Positions 1-12,007 of a stretch of 64,000 nt of DNA are shown piece by piece. The DNA is from Xestospongia bergquistia (Eukaryota; Porifera; Demospongiae; Haplosclerida; Petrosiidae): positions 18,380,446-18,444,445 of the forward strand of contig OZ014411.1 in assembly GCA_963965975.1 (NCBI GenBank), read 5' to 3'. The stretch's first letter is position 1. Each line of letters begins with the position of its first letter. Position numbers and translations under genes: made by a program. The notes beneath the pieces were generated by a model. The model did not search any database. It worked only from the letters and a program-made list of their open reading frames with translations, and was not told the DNA's origin.

Positions 1-198
1 TGGGACTAACTAAAGAAAATGTTATTAACAGTTTAGTAAGTTGGTTTCCATTAACACTTTACACTCTTTAATTTTAAGACTTTAGAAGGTTTAGACTATT
101 GATTAAATTTTATAGAGTAAACTGCTCAGTCTAAGGACTTATGTGACGAAGTAAATAAACTGCTATGAACGATTTAGTAAGTTGGTTTGCATTATCGC

Positions 199-227
199 TC
201 TAAACTCTTTAAATTAAAGAGTTTAGA
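199..227. other. Palindrome B variant changed in both arms
   Basis: The left arm is TCTAAACTCTTTAA and the right arm is its exact reverse complement, with A at the centre (213). Relative to the reference, the G:C pair at arm position 7 is replaced by C:G in both arms, so the 14-bp dyad stays perfect. The same double change stands at 28,998-29,026, 30,712-30,740 and 43,433-43,461. Monomers with only the right arm changed (GTCTTTAAATTAAAGAG, for example 351-367 and 1,207-1,223) also exist and are imperfect. Confidence 0.85.
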
Positions 228-299
228 AGGTTTAGACTATTGAGAGAAGTTTATAAAGTAAACAGCTCAGTCTAAAGGACTCTATGGGACTAACCAAAT

Positions 300-321
300 A
301 AACATGCTATTAACAATGTTT
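300..321. other. Inverted repeat A with insertions in both arms
   Basis: Left arm AAACAT (300-305) and right arm ATGTTT (316-321) each carry extra bases compared with the reference AAACTG and CAGTTT: one A on the left and AT on the right. The pairing AAACAT with ATGTTT gives 6 bp where the right-hand insertion alone leaves 4. The same paired state is at 1,588-1,609, 1,288 bp away, in the second HOR copy. Elsewhere (near 11,460, 14,170, 15,600, 16,455, 18,460 and 19,315) only the right insertion is present. Confidence 0.75.
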
Positions 322-3300
322 AGTAAGTTGGTTTGCATTAACACTCTAAAGTCTTTAAATTAAAGAGTTTAGAAGGTTTAGACTATTAAGTGAAGATTAT
401 AAAGTAAACAGCTCAGTTTAAAGGAATCTATGGGACTAACTAAAGAAACTGTTATGAACAGTTTAGTAAGTTGGTTTCCATTAACACTTTACAGTCTTTA
501 ATTTTAAGACTTTAAAAGGTTTAGACTATTGAGTCAATTTTATAGAGTAAACTGCTCAATCTAAAGGACTTATGGGACGAAGTAAATAAACTGCTATGAA
601 CAGTTTACTAAGTTGGTTTGCATTAACGCTCTAAACTCTTTAAATTAAAGGGTTTAGAAGGTTTAGACTATTGAGTGAAGATTATAAAGTAAACAGCTCA
701 GTCTAAAGGACTCTATCGGACTAACTAAATAAACTACTATTAACAGTTTAGTAAGTTGGTTTGCATTAACACTCTAAAGTCTTTAATTTAAAGACATTAG
801 AAGGTTTAGACTATTGAGTGAAGTTTATAAAGTATACAGCTCAGTCTAAAGGACTCTTTGGGACTAACTAAATTAACTGCTATTAAGAGTTTAGTAAGTT
901 GGTTTGCATTAACACTCTAAAGTCTTTAAATTAAAGACTTTAGAAGTTTTAGAGTATAAAGTAAATTTTATAAAGTAAACTGCTCATTCTAAAGGACTGT
1001 ATGGGACTTACTAAATAAACTGCTATGAACAGTTCAGTAAGTTGGTTTGCGTTACAACTCTAAAGTCTTTAATTTAAAGACTTTAGAAGGTTTAGACTAT
1101 TGATTTAAGTTTATAAAGTAAACTGCTCATTCTAAAGGACTCTATGGGACTAACTATATAAGCTGCTATTAACAGTTTAGTAAGTTGGTTTGCATTAACA
1201 CTCTAAAGTCTTTAAATTAAAGAGTTTAGAAGGTTTAGACTATTAAGTGAAGATTATAAAGTAAACAGCTCAGTGTAAAGGACTCTACGGGACTAACTAA
1301 AGAAAATGTTATTAACAGTTTAGTAAGTTGCTTTCCATTAACACTTTACACTCTTTAATTTTAAGACTTTAGAATGTTTAGACTACTGAGTAAATTTTAT
1401 AGAGTAAACTGCTCATTCGAAAGGACTTATGGGACGAAGTAAACGAACTGCTATGAACAGTTTAGTAAGTTGGTTTGCATTATCGCTCTAACCTCTTTAA
1501 ATTAAAGAGTTTAGAAGGTTTAGACTATTGAGAGAAGTTTATAAAGTAAACAGCTCAGTCTAAACGACTCTATGGGACTAACCAAATAAACATGCTATTA
1601 ACAATGTTTAGTAAGTTGGTTTGCATTAACACTCTAAAGTCTTTAATTTAAAGACTTTAGAAGGTTTAGACTATTAAGTGAAGACTATAAAGTAAACAGC
1701 TCAGTTTAAAGGACTCTATGGGACTTACTAAAGAAACTCTTATTAACAGTTTAGTAAGTTGGTTTCCATTAACACTTTAAAGTCTTTAATTTTAAGACTT
1801 TAGAAGGTTTAGACTATTGAGTAAATTTTATAGAGTAAACTGCTCAGTTTAAAGGACTTATGGGACGAAGTAAATAAACTGCTATGAACAGTTTAGTAAG
1901 TTGGTTTGCATTAACGCTCTAAACTCTTTAAATTAAATAGTTTAGAAGGTTTAGACTATTGAGTGAAGATCATAAAGTAAACAGCTCAGTCTAAAGGACT
2001 CTATCGGACTAACTAAATAAATTACTATTAACAGTTTAGTAAGTTGGTTTGCATTAACACTCTAAAGTCTTTAATTTAAAGACTTTAGAAGGCTTAGACT
2101 ATTCAGTGAAGTTTATAAAGTGTACAGCTCAGTCTAAAGGACTCTATGGGATTAACTAAATAAACTGCTATTAAGAGTTTAGTAAGTTGGTTTGCATTAA
2201 CACTCTAAAGTCTTTAAATTAAAGACTTTAGAAGATTTAGACTATTGAGTGAAGTTAATAAAGTAAACAGCTCAGTCTAAAGGACTCTATGGGATTAACT
2301 AAATAAACAACTATTAAGAGTTTTGTAAGTTGGTTTGCATTAACACTCTAAAGTCTTTAATTTAAAGACTTTAGAAGGTTTAGAGTATAAAGTACATTTT
2401 ATAAAGTAAACTGCTCTTTCTAAAGGACTCTATGGGACTAACTAAATAACCTGCTATGAACAGTTGAGTAAGTAGTTTTGCGTTACAACTCTAAAGTCTT
2501 TAATTTAAAGACTTTAGAAGGTTTAGACTATTGAGTTAATTTTATAAAGTAAACTGCTCATTCTAAAGGACTCTATGTGACTAACTATATGAGCTGCTAT
2601 TAACCGTTTAGTAAGTTGGTTTGCATTAACACTCTAAAGTCTTTAAATTAAAGACTTTAGAACGTTTTGACTATTGAGTGAAGTTAATAAAGAAAACAGC
2701 TCAGTCTAAAGGACTCTGTGGGACTAACTAAAAAAACTGCTATTAACAGATTAGTAAGTTGGTTTGCATTAACACTCTGAAGTCTTTAACTTAAAGACTT
2801 TAGAAGTTTTAGACTATTGAGTGAAGTTTATAAATTAAACAGCTCAGTCTAAAGGTCTCTATGGGACCAACTAAATATACTGTTATTAACAGTTTAGTAA
2901 GTTTGTTTGCATTAACACTCTAAAGTCTTTAATTTGAAGACTTTAGAAGGTTTAGACTTTTGAGTAAATTTTATATAGTAAACTGCTCGCTCTAAAGGAC
3001 TCTATGGGACAAGCTAAATAAACTTCTATTAACAGTTTAGTAAGTTCTTTTGTATTAACATTCTAAAGTCTTTAATTTAATGACTTTAGAATGTTTAGAC
3101 TGTTGAGTAATGTTTATAAAGTAAACTGCTCAGTCTAAAGGACTTAATGGGACTAACTAATTAAACTGCTTTTAACAGTTTAGTAAGTTCATTTGCATTA
3201 ACACTCTAAAGTCTTTTATTTAAAGACTTTAGAGGGTTTAGACTATGGAGTGAACTTTATGAAGTAAACAGCCATTCTAAAGGACTCTTTGGACTAACTA

Positions 3301-3432
3301 AATAAACTACTATTAACAGTTTGGTAAGTTCGTTTGCATTAACACTCTAAAGTCTTTAATTTAATGACTTTAGAAGGTTTAGACTGTTGAGTAAACTTGA
3401 TAAAGTAAACTGCTCAGTCTAAAGGACTTAAT

Positions 3433-3616
3433 GGGACTAACTAAATAAACTGCTATTAACTGTTTAGTAAGTTGCTTTGCATTAATGGTCTGAACTCTTT
3501 GATTTAAAGACTTTAGAAACCTTAGACTAATAAGTGAAATTTCTAATGTAAGACTTTAGAAGGTTAGACTATTTAGTAAATGTTATAAGGTAAACTGCTC
3601 AGTCTAAAGGACTTAT
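3433..3616 (+). repeat. Expanded monomer, 184 bp
   Basis: GGG landmarks at 3,433 and 3,617 are 184 bp apart. The extra bases come from a partial internal repeat: GACTTTAGAA is followed by CCTTAGACTAATAAGTGAAA, and then GACTTTAGAAGG appears a second time before the monomer continues. It looks like a junction between the AATCCTTAGACTAATAAG subtype and an ordinary monomer made by an out-of-register exchange. The same structure recurs at 22,004-22,188 and 24,615-24,799, so it was made once and then spread. Confidence 0.8.
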
Positions 3617-6600
3617 GGGACTAACTAAATAAACTATTATTAACAGTTTAGTATGTTGGTTTGCATTAATGGTCTAAAGTGTTTAATTTAAAGAGCTTAG
3701 AATCCTTAGACTAATAAGTGAAATTTTTAAAGTATATTGCTCAGTCTAAAGGACTTAACGGCACCAACTAAATAAACTAGCATTAAAAGTATAATACGTT
3801 GGTTTGCATTAACGCTCTGAAGTCTTTAATTTAAAGACTTTAGAAGGTTTAGACTGTTGAGTAAATTTTATAAGGTAAGCTGGTCATTCTAAAGGACTCT
3901 ATGGGACTAACTAAATAAACTGCTATTAACAGTTTTGTAAGTTGTTTACATTAACACCCTAAAGTCTTTAATTTAAAGACTTTAGAAGGTTTAGACTACT
4001 GAGTAATTTTTATAAAGTAAACTGCTCTTTCTAAAGGACGCTATGGGACTAACTAAACAAACTCCTATTAACAGTTTAGTAAATTGGTTTGCATTAGCAC
4101 TCTAAAGTCTTTAAATTAAAGAGTTTAGAAGGATTAAACTATTGAGTGAATTTTAAAAAGTAAACTGATAGGTCTAAAGGACTCTATGGGACTAACTAAA
4201 TAAACTGCTATTAAGAGTTTAGTAAGTTTGTCTGCATTAACACTCTAAAGTCTTTTATTTAAAGACTTTAGAAGGTTTAGACTATTGAGTGAAGTTTATA
4301 AGGTAAGCTGCTCATTCTAAAGGACTCTATCGGACTAACTAAATAAACTGTTATTAACAGTTTAGTAAGTTGGTTTACATTAACACCCTGAAGTCTTTAA
4401 TTTAAAGACTTTAGAAGGTTTAGACTATTGAGTGAAGTTTAAAAAGTAAACTGATAGGTCTAAAGGTCTCTATCGGACTAACTAAATAAACTGCTATTAA
4501 GAGTTTAGTAAGTTTGTTTGCATTAACACTCTAAAGTCTTTTATTTAAAGACTTTAGAAGGTTTAGACTATTGAGTGAAATTTATAAGGTAAACAGCTCA
4601 GTCTAAAGGACTCTATGGGACTAACTGAATAAACTGTTATTAACAGTTTAGTAAGATGGTTTGCATTAGCACTCTAAAGTCTTTAAATTAACGAGTTTAG
4701 AAGGTTCAGACTGTTGAGTGAAGTTTATATAGTAAACAGCTCATTCTAAAGGAATCTATAGTACTAACTAAATAAACTGTTATTAACAGTTTAGTAAGTT
4801 GGTTTGAAATTAACACTCTAAAGTCTTTAATTTGAAGACTTTAGAAGGTTTAGACTATTAAGTAAAGTTCATAAAGTAAACTGCTCATTCTAAAGGACTC
4901 TATGGGACTAACAATATAAACTGTTATTAAGAGTTTAGTAAGTTGTTTTACATTAACACTCTAAAGTCTTTTATTTAAAGACTTTAGAAGGTTTAGACAA
5001 TTGAGTGAAGTTTGTAAAGTAAACAGCTCAGCCTAAAGGACTCTATGGGACTGACTAAATAAACTGTTATTAACAGTTTAGTAAGTTGGTTTGCGTTAAC
5101 TCTCTAAAGTCTTTAATTTCAAGACTTTAGAAGGTTTAGACTGTTGAGTAAATTTTATAAGGTACGCTGCTCATTCTAAAGGACTCAATGGGACTAACTA
5201 AATAAACAGCTGTTAACAGTTTAGTAAGTTGGTTTACATTAACACCCTAAATCTTTAATTTAAAGACTTTAGAAGGTTTTGACTATTGAGTAATTTTTAT
5301 AAAGTAAACTGCTCTTTCTAAAGGACTCCATGGGACTAACTAAATAAGCAGCTCTTAACAGTTTAGTAAGTTGGTTTGCATTAGCACTCTAATGTCTTTA
5401 AATTAAAAAGTTTAGAAGGTTTAAACAGTTGAGTGATGTTTATCAAGTGAACAGCTCAGTCTAAAGGACTCTATGAAACTAACTAAATAAACTGCTATTA
5501 ATAGTTTAGAAAGTTGGTTTGCATTAACACTCTAAAGTCTTTAATTTAAAGACTTTAGAAGGTTTAGACTATTAAGTAAATTTTATAAAGTAAACTGATC
5601 ATTCTAAAGGACTCTATGGGACTAACTAAGTAAACTGCTACTAACAGTTTAGTAAGTTGGTTTGCGTTAAAAATCTAAAGTCTTTAATTTAAAGACTTTA
5701 GAAGGTTTAGACTATTGAGTGAAGTTTATAAAGTAAACAGCTCAGTCTAAAGGACTCTATGAAACTAACTAAATCAACTGCTATTAACAGTTTAGAAAGT
5801 TGGTTTGCATTAACACTCTAAAGTCTTTAATTTAAAGACTTTAGAAGGTTTAGACTATTGAGTAAATGTTATAAAGTAAACTGATATGTCTAAAGGACTC
5901 TATGCGACTAACTAAATAAACTGCTATTAACAGTTTAGTAACTTGGTTTGCATTAAAACTCTAAAGTGTTTTATTTAAAGACTTTAAAAGGTTTAGACTA
6001 CTGAGTGAAGTTTATAAAGTAAACAGCTCAGTCTAAAGGATTCTATGGGACTAACTAAATAAACTCTTATTATCATTTTAGTAAGTTGGTTTGCATTAAC
6101 ACTCTAAAGTCTTTAATTTCAAGACTTTAGAAGGATTAGACTATTTAGTAAATTTTATTAAGTAAACTTGTCAGTCTAAAGGACTTATGGGGCTCACTAA
6201 ATAAACTGCTATTCTCAGTTGAGTATGTTGGTTAGCATCAAAAGTCTTTAAATTAAAGACTTTAGAAGGTTAAGACTATTGAGTGAAGTTAATAAAGAAA
6301 ACAGCTCTGTCTAAACGACTCTATGGGACTAACTAAATAAAATGTTATTAACAGTTTAGTAAGTTTGTTTGCATTAACACTCTAAAGTCTTTAATTTAAA
6401 GATTTTAGAAGGTTTAGACTATCAAGTAAATTTTATAAAGTAAACTGCTCATTCTAAAGGACTCTATGGGACTAACTAAATAAACCGTTATTAACAGTTT
6501 AGTAAGTTGGTTTGCGTTCAAACTCTAAAGTCTTTAATTTAAAAACTTTAGAAGGTTTAGACTATTGAGTGAAGATTATAAAGTAAACAGCTCAGTCTAA

Positions 6601-7181
6601 AGGACTCTATGAAACTAACTAAATAAACTGCTATTAACAGTTTAGTAAGTTGGTTTACATTAACACTCTAAAGTCTTTAAATTAAAGAGTTTAGAATGTT
6701 TAGACTATTGAGTGAAGTTCATAAAGTAAACTGCTCAGTCTGAAGGACTCTATGAAACTAAATAAGTAAACAGCTATTAACAGTATAATAAGTTCGTTTG
6801 CATTAACAATCTATTGTCTTTAAATTAAAGAGTTTACAAGGTTTAGACTATTGAGTGAAGTTTATAAAGTAAACTGTTCGGTCTAAAGGACACTTTCGGA
6901 CTAACTATATAAACTGCTATTAACAGTTTAGTAAGTTGTTTTGCATTAACACTCTAAAGTCTTTTATTTAAAGACTTTAGAAGGTTTAGATTATTGAGTG
7001 AAGTTTATAAAGTAAACAGCTCAGTCTAAAGGGCTCTTTGGGACTAACTAATAAACTGTTATTAACAGTTTAGTAAGTTGGTTTGCATTAACACGGTAAA
7101 GTCTTTAATTTCAAGACTTTAGAAGGTTTAGAATGATGAGTAAATTTTATAAAGTAAACATCTCAGTCTAAAGGACTCTAT

Positions 7182-10100
7182 GGGACTAACTAAATAAACT
7201 GTTATCAACAGTTTAGTAAGTTGGTTTGCCTTAACACTCTATTGTCTTTAAATTAAAGACTTTAGAAGGTTTAGAATATTGATTGAAGTTAACAAAGTAA
7301 ACAGCTCAGTCTAATGGACTCTATGTTACTAACTAAATGAACTGTTATTAACAATTTAGTAGGTTGGTTTGCATTAGCACACTAAAGTCTTTAAAATAAA
7401 GACTTTAGAAGGTTTAGATTATTGAGTGAAGTTAATAAAGTAAACAGCTCAGTCTAAAGGACTCTATAGGACTAACTAAATAAACTGTTATTAACAGTTT
7501 AGTAAGTTGGTTTGCATTAACTCTCTAAAGTCTTTAAATTAAAGACTTTAGAAGGTTTAGACTCTTGAGTGAAGTTAATAAAGTAAACAGCTCAGTCTAA
7601 AGGATTCAATGGCACTAACTAAATAAACTGTTATTAACAGTATAGTAAGTTGGTTTGCATTAACACTCTAAAGTCTTTAAATTAAAGACTTTAGAAGGTT
7701 TAGACTACTGAGTGTAGTTAATAAAGTAAACAGCTCAGTCTAAAGGACTCTATGGTACTAACTAAATAAACAGTTATTAACATTTTAGTAAGTTGGTTTG
7801 CCTTAGCACTCTAAAGTCTTTAAATTAAAGACTTTAGAAGGTTTAGACTATTGATTGCAGTTAAGAAAGTAAACAGCTCAGTCTAAAGGACTCTATGGTA
7901 CTAACTAAATAAACAGTTATTAACATTTTAGTAAGTTGGTTTGCATTAACACTCTAAAGTCTTTAAATTAAAGACTTTAGAAGGTTTAGACTATTGAGTG
8001 AAGTTAATAAAGTAAACAGCTCAGTCTAAAGGACTCTATGGGACTAACTAAACAAACTGTTATTAAGAGTTTAGTAAGTTGGTTTGCCTTAACACTCTAA
8101 AGTCTTTAAGTTAAAGACTTTAGAAGTTTTAGACTATTGATTGAAGTTAACAAAGTAAACAGCTCAGTCCAATGGACTCTATGGGACTAACTAAATGAAC
8201 CGTTATTAACAGTTTAGTAAGTTGGTGTGCATTAACACAATAAAGTCTTTAAATTAAATACTTTAGAAGGTTTAGACTATTGAGTGAAGTTAATAAAGTA
8301 AACAGCTCAGTCTAAAGGACTCTATGGGACTAATTAAATAAACTGTTATTAACAGTTTAGTAAGTTGGTTTGCATTAACACTCTAAAGTCTTTAAATTAA
8401 AGACTTTAGTAGGTTTAGACTATTGAGTGAAGTTAATAAAGTAAACAGCTCAGTCTAAAGGACTCTATGGGAGTAACTAAAGAAAATGTTATTAACAGTT
8501 TAGTAAGTTGGTTTGCATTAACACTCTAAAGTCTTTAAATTAAAGACTTTAGAAAGTTTAGACTATTTATTGATGTTAATAAAGTAAACAGCTTAGTCTA
8601 AAGAACTCTATGAGACTAAGTAAATAAACTGTTATTAACAGTTCAGTAAGTTCTTTTGCTTCAGCACTCTAAAGTCTTTAAATTAAAGACTTTAGAAGGT
8701 TTAGACTATTGATTGATGTTAAGAAAGTAAACAGCTCAGTCTAAAGGACTCTATGGGACTAACTAAATAAACTGTATTTGACAGTTTAGTAAGTTGGTTT
8801 GCATTAACACTCTAAGTCTTTGATTGAAGTTAAGAAAGTAAACAGCTCAGTCTAAAGGACTCTATGGGACTAACTAAATAAGCTGTAATTGACAGTTTAG
8901 TAAGTTGGTTTGCATTAACACTCTAAAGTCTTTGAATTAAAGACTTTAGAAGGTTTAGACTATTGAGTGAAGTTCATAAAGTAAACAGCTCAGTCTAAAG
9001 AACTCTATGAGACTAAGTAAATAAACTGTTATTAACAGTTTAGTAAGTTGTTTTGCATTAGCACTCTAAAGTCTTTTAATTAAAGACTTTAGAAGGTTTA
9101 GACTATTGAGTGAAGTTAATAAAGTAAACAGCTCAGTCTAAAGAACTCTTTGGGACTTACTAAATAAACTGTTATTAACAGTTTAGTAAGTTGGTTTACA
9201 TTAACACTCTAAAGTCTTTAAATTAAAGACTTTAGAAGGTTTAGACTATTGACTGAAGTCAATAAAGTAAACAGCTCAGTCTAAAGGACTGTATGGGACT
9301 AATTAAATAAACTGTTATTAACAGTTTAGTAAGTTTGTTTGCATTGACATTCTAAAGACTTTGAATTAAATGTTTAGAAGGTTTAGACTATTGAGTGATG
9401 TTTATAAAGTAAACAGCTCAGTCTAAAGGACTCTATGGGACTAATTAAAAAAACTGTTATTAACAGTTTAGTAAGTTGGTTTGCCTTAACACTCTAAAGT
9501 CTTTAAATTAAAGACTTTAGAAGGTTTAGACTATTGAGTGAAGTTAATAAAGTAAACAGCTCAGTCTCAAGGACTCTATGGGAGTAACTAAATAAACTGT
9601 TATTAACAGTTTAGTAAGTTGGTTTGCATTAACACTCTAAAGTCTTTAAATTAAAGACTTTAGAAAGTTTAGACTATTGATTGAAGTTAATAAAGTAAAC
9701 AGCTCAGTCTAAAGAACTCTATGAGACTAATTAAATAAACTGTTATTAACAGTTCAGTAAGTTGTTTTGCTTTAGCACTCTAAAGTCTTTAAATTAAAGA
9801 CTTTAGAAGGTTTAGACTCTTGAGTGAAGTTAATAAAGTAAACAGCTCAGTCTAAAGGACTCTATGGGACTAACTAAATAAACTGTTATTAACAGTTTAG
9901 TAAGTTGGTTTGCATTAACACTCTAAAGTCTTTAAATTAAAGACTTCAGAAGGTTTAGACTATTGATTGAAGTTAAGAAAGTAAACAGCTCAGTCTAAAG
10001 GACTCTATGGGACTAACTAAATAAACTGTTATTAACAGTTTAGTAAGTTGGTTTGCATTAACACTCTAAAGTCTTTGAATTAAAGACTTTAGAAGGTTTA

Positions 10101-10293
10101 GACTATTGAGTTAAGTTAATAAAGTAAACAGCTCAGTCTAAAGGACTCTCTGGGACTAACTAAATAAACTGTTATTAGCAGTTTAGTAAGTTGTTTTGCA
10201 TTAGCACTCTAAGTCTTTAAATTAAAGACTTTAGAAGGTTTAGACTATTGAGTGAAGTTCATAAGGTAAACAGCTCAGTCTAAAGGATTGTAT
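7182..10293 (+). repeat. Superfamily II block within the left half
   Basis: Monomers here have GAAGTTAATAAAG, CTGTTATTAACAG and A at the centre of B, and are close to the reference that dominates after 27.5 kb. About 22 copies. The change of type at both ends is sharp, within one monomer. Some copies have CTCTATGAGACTAAG or GATTGAAGTTAAG. It is likely a block moved or exchanged from an array of the type now seen to the right, or the remnant of a once continuous type II array. Confidence 0.8.
8755..8865 (+). repeat. Truncated monomer, 111 bp
   Basis: GGG landmarks at 8,755 and 8,866 are 111 bp apart, so 32 bp are missing. The copy reads CACTCTAAGTCTTTGATTGAAG across the gap when taken in two parts (CACTCTAAGTCTTTG, then ATTGAAG): the right arm of palindrome B and the left arm of inverted repeat C are gone. 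The break lies at the palindrome, as expected for a slippage deletion at a hairpin. The following monomer is full length. Confidence 0.85.
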
Positions 10294-10865
10294 GGGTCTA
10301 ACTAAATAAACTGCTATTAACAGTTTAGTAAGTTGGTTTACATTAACACTCTAAAGCCTTGAAATTAAAGAGTTTAGACGGTTTAGACTATTGAGTGAAG
10401 TTCATAAAGTAAACTGCTCAGTCTGAAGGACTCTATGAAACTAACTAAGTAAATTGCTATTAACAGTATAATAAGTTCGTTTGCATTAACGCTCTAAAAT
10501 CTTTATATTAAAAAGTTTACAAGGTTTAGACTATTGAGTGAAGTTTATAAAGTAAACTGTTAGGTCTAAAGGACTCTTTCGGACTAACTAAGTAAACTCC
10601 TATTAACAGTTTAGTAAGTTGGTTTGCATTAACACTCCAAAGTCTTTTATTTAAAGACTTTAGAAGTTTTAGATTATTGAGTGAAGTTTATAAAGTAAAC
10701 AGCTCAGTCTAAAGGGCTATATGGGACTAACTAAATCAAGTGTTATTAACAGTTTAGTAAGTTTGCTTCTATTAATACGGTAAAGTCTTTAATTTCAAGA
10801 CTTTAGAATGTTTAGAATGTTGAATAAATTTTATAAAGTAAACTGCTCAGTCTAAAGGACTCTAT
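10294..10865 (+). repeat. Superfamily I block, 4 monomers
   Basis: Four monomers with the ordered markers CTATGAAACTAACTAAGT and GTATAATAAGTTCG (10,466), CTCTTTCGGACTAAC, a B palindrome with CTTTTATTTAAAG, and CACGG/TACGG with TTTCAAGAC. The same order occurs near 6,783 and at 23,359-27,512, so this is a single copy of the 4-monomer cassette lying between superfamily II blocks. Confidence 0.75.
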
Positions 10866-11436
10866 GGGACAAACTAAATAAACTGTTATTAACAGTTAAG
10901 AAAGTTGGTTTGCTTTAACACTCTAAAGTCTTTAAATTAAAGACTTTAGAATGTCTAGACTATTGAGTGAAGTTAATAAAGCAAACAGCTCAGTCTAAAG
11001 GACTCTATGGGACTAACAAAATAAACTCTTATTAACAGTTTAGGAAGTTGGTTTGCTTGACACTCTACAGTCTTTAAATTAAAGACTTTAGAAGGTTTAG
11101 ACTATTGATTGAAGTTAACAAAGCAGACAGCTCAGTCTAATAAACTCTATGGGACTAACTAAATGAACTGTTATTAACAGTTTAGTAAGTTGTTTTGCAT
11201 TAACACTCTAAAGTCTTTAAATTAAAGACTTTAGAAGGTTTAGACTATTGAGTGAACTTAATAAAGTAAACAGCTCAGTCTAAAGGACTCTATGGGACTA
11301 ACTAAATAAACTGTTATTTATAGTTTAGTAAGTTTGTTTGCATTAACACTCTAAAGTCTTTAAATTAAAGACTTTAGAAGGTTTAGACTAATGAGCGAAG
11401 TTAATAAAGTAAACAGCTCAGTCTAAAGGACTCTAT
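10866..11436 (+). repeat. Superfamily II block, 4 monomers
   Basis: Four monomers with GTTAATAAAG or GTTAACAAAG and A at the centre of B, lying between two superfamily I blocks. They show small private changes (AAGCAAACAG, AAGCAGACAG, GTTATTTATAG) that do not recur elsewhere in the window, suggesting that this short island has not taken part in recent amplification. Confidence 0.7.
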
Positions 11437-12007
11437 GGGACTAACTAAATAAACTGCTATTAACAATGTTTAGTAAGTTTGTATGCATTAACACTCTAAA
11501 GTCTTTAAATTAAAGAGTTTAGAAGGTTTAGACTATTAAGTGAAGATTATAAAGTAAACAGCTCAGTTTAGAGGACTCTATGGGACTAACTAAAGAAACT
11601 GTTATTAACAGTTTAGTAAGTTGGTTTCCATTAAGACTTTACGGTCTTTAACTTTAAGACTTTAGATGGTTTAGACTATTGAGTAAATTTTATAGAGTAA
11701 ACTGCTCAGTCTAAAGGAGTATGGGACGAAGTAAATAAACTGCTATGAACAGTTTAGTAGGTTGGTTTAAATTAACGCTCTAAACTCTTTAAATTAAAGA
11801 GATTAGAAAGTTTAGACTATTGAGTGAAGTTTATAAAGTAAACAGCTCAGTCTAAAGGACTCTATGGGACTAACTAAATAAACTACTATTAACAATTTAG
11901 TAAGTTGGTTTGCATGAACACTCTAAAGTCTTTAATTTAAAAACATTAGAAGGTTTAGACTATTCAGTGAAGTTTATAAAGTATACAGCTCAGTTTAAGG
12001 ACTCTAT
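11437..12007 (+). repeat. Superfamily I block, partial HOR copy
   Basis: Four monomers in the order AACAATGTTT, TTTCCATTAAGAC (11,625), GGGACGAAGT with GCTATGAAC, and CTACTATTAAC with AAAAACATTAG. This is the same order as in the first 2.6 kb and in 13.3-19.9 kb, so it is a fragment of that higher-order repeat. Confidence 0.75.

Larger units (their letters stand above)
1..2620 (+). repeat. Higher-order repeat, about 9 monomers (1,287 bp)
   Basis: The subtype with TTTCCATTAACAC occurs at 45, 475, 1,332 and 1,763. The 45 to 1,332 distance is 1,287 bp, exactly 9 x 143, and 475 to 1,763 is 1,288 bp. Monomer order matches between the two copies, including the AACAATGTTT monomers near 300 and 1,590 and the monomers with GCGTTACAACTC at 1,050 and 2,481. 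That last pair is 1,431 bp apart, so the second copy gained one monomer, most likely one of the two similar GGGATTAAC copies between 2,148 and 2,330. Confidence 0.8.
1..7181 (+). repeat. Superfamily I zone, divergent monomers
   Basis: About 50 monomers with much variation from copy to copy, mostly with the GTTTATAAAG or TTTTATAAAG loop. Named subtypes that recur are: TTTCCATTAACAC with a TTTTAAGAC centre in B; GGGACGAAGT with GCTATGAAC; AACAATGTTT with an insertion in A; and GGCACCAACT with AATCCTTAGAC. The first 2.6 kb is an ordered HOR. From 2.6 to 7.2 kb order is harder to follow and neighbouring copies differ at many sites, which suggests that this stretch has been homogenised less recently than the right half. 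Confidence 0.85.

Noticed and set aside
3640..3780. Separate repeat family (AATCCTTAGACTAATAAG monomers)
   Set aside because: They keep register, linker and inverted repeat A of the 143-bp unit and are a divergent subtype, not another family.
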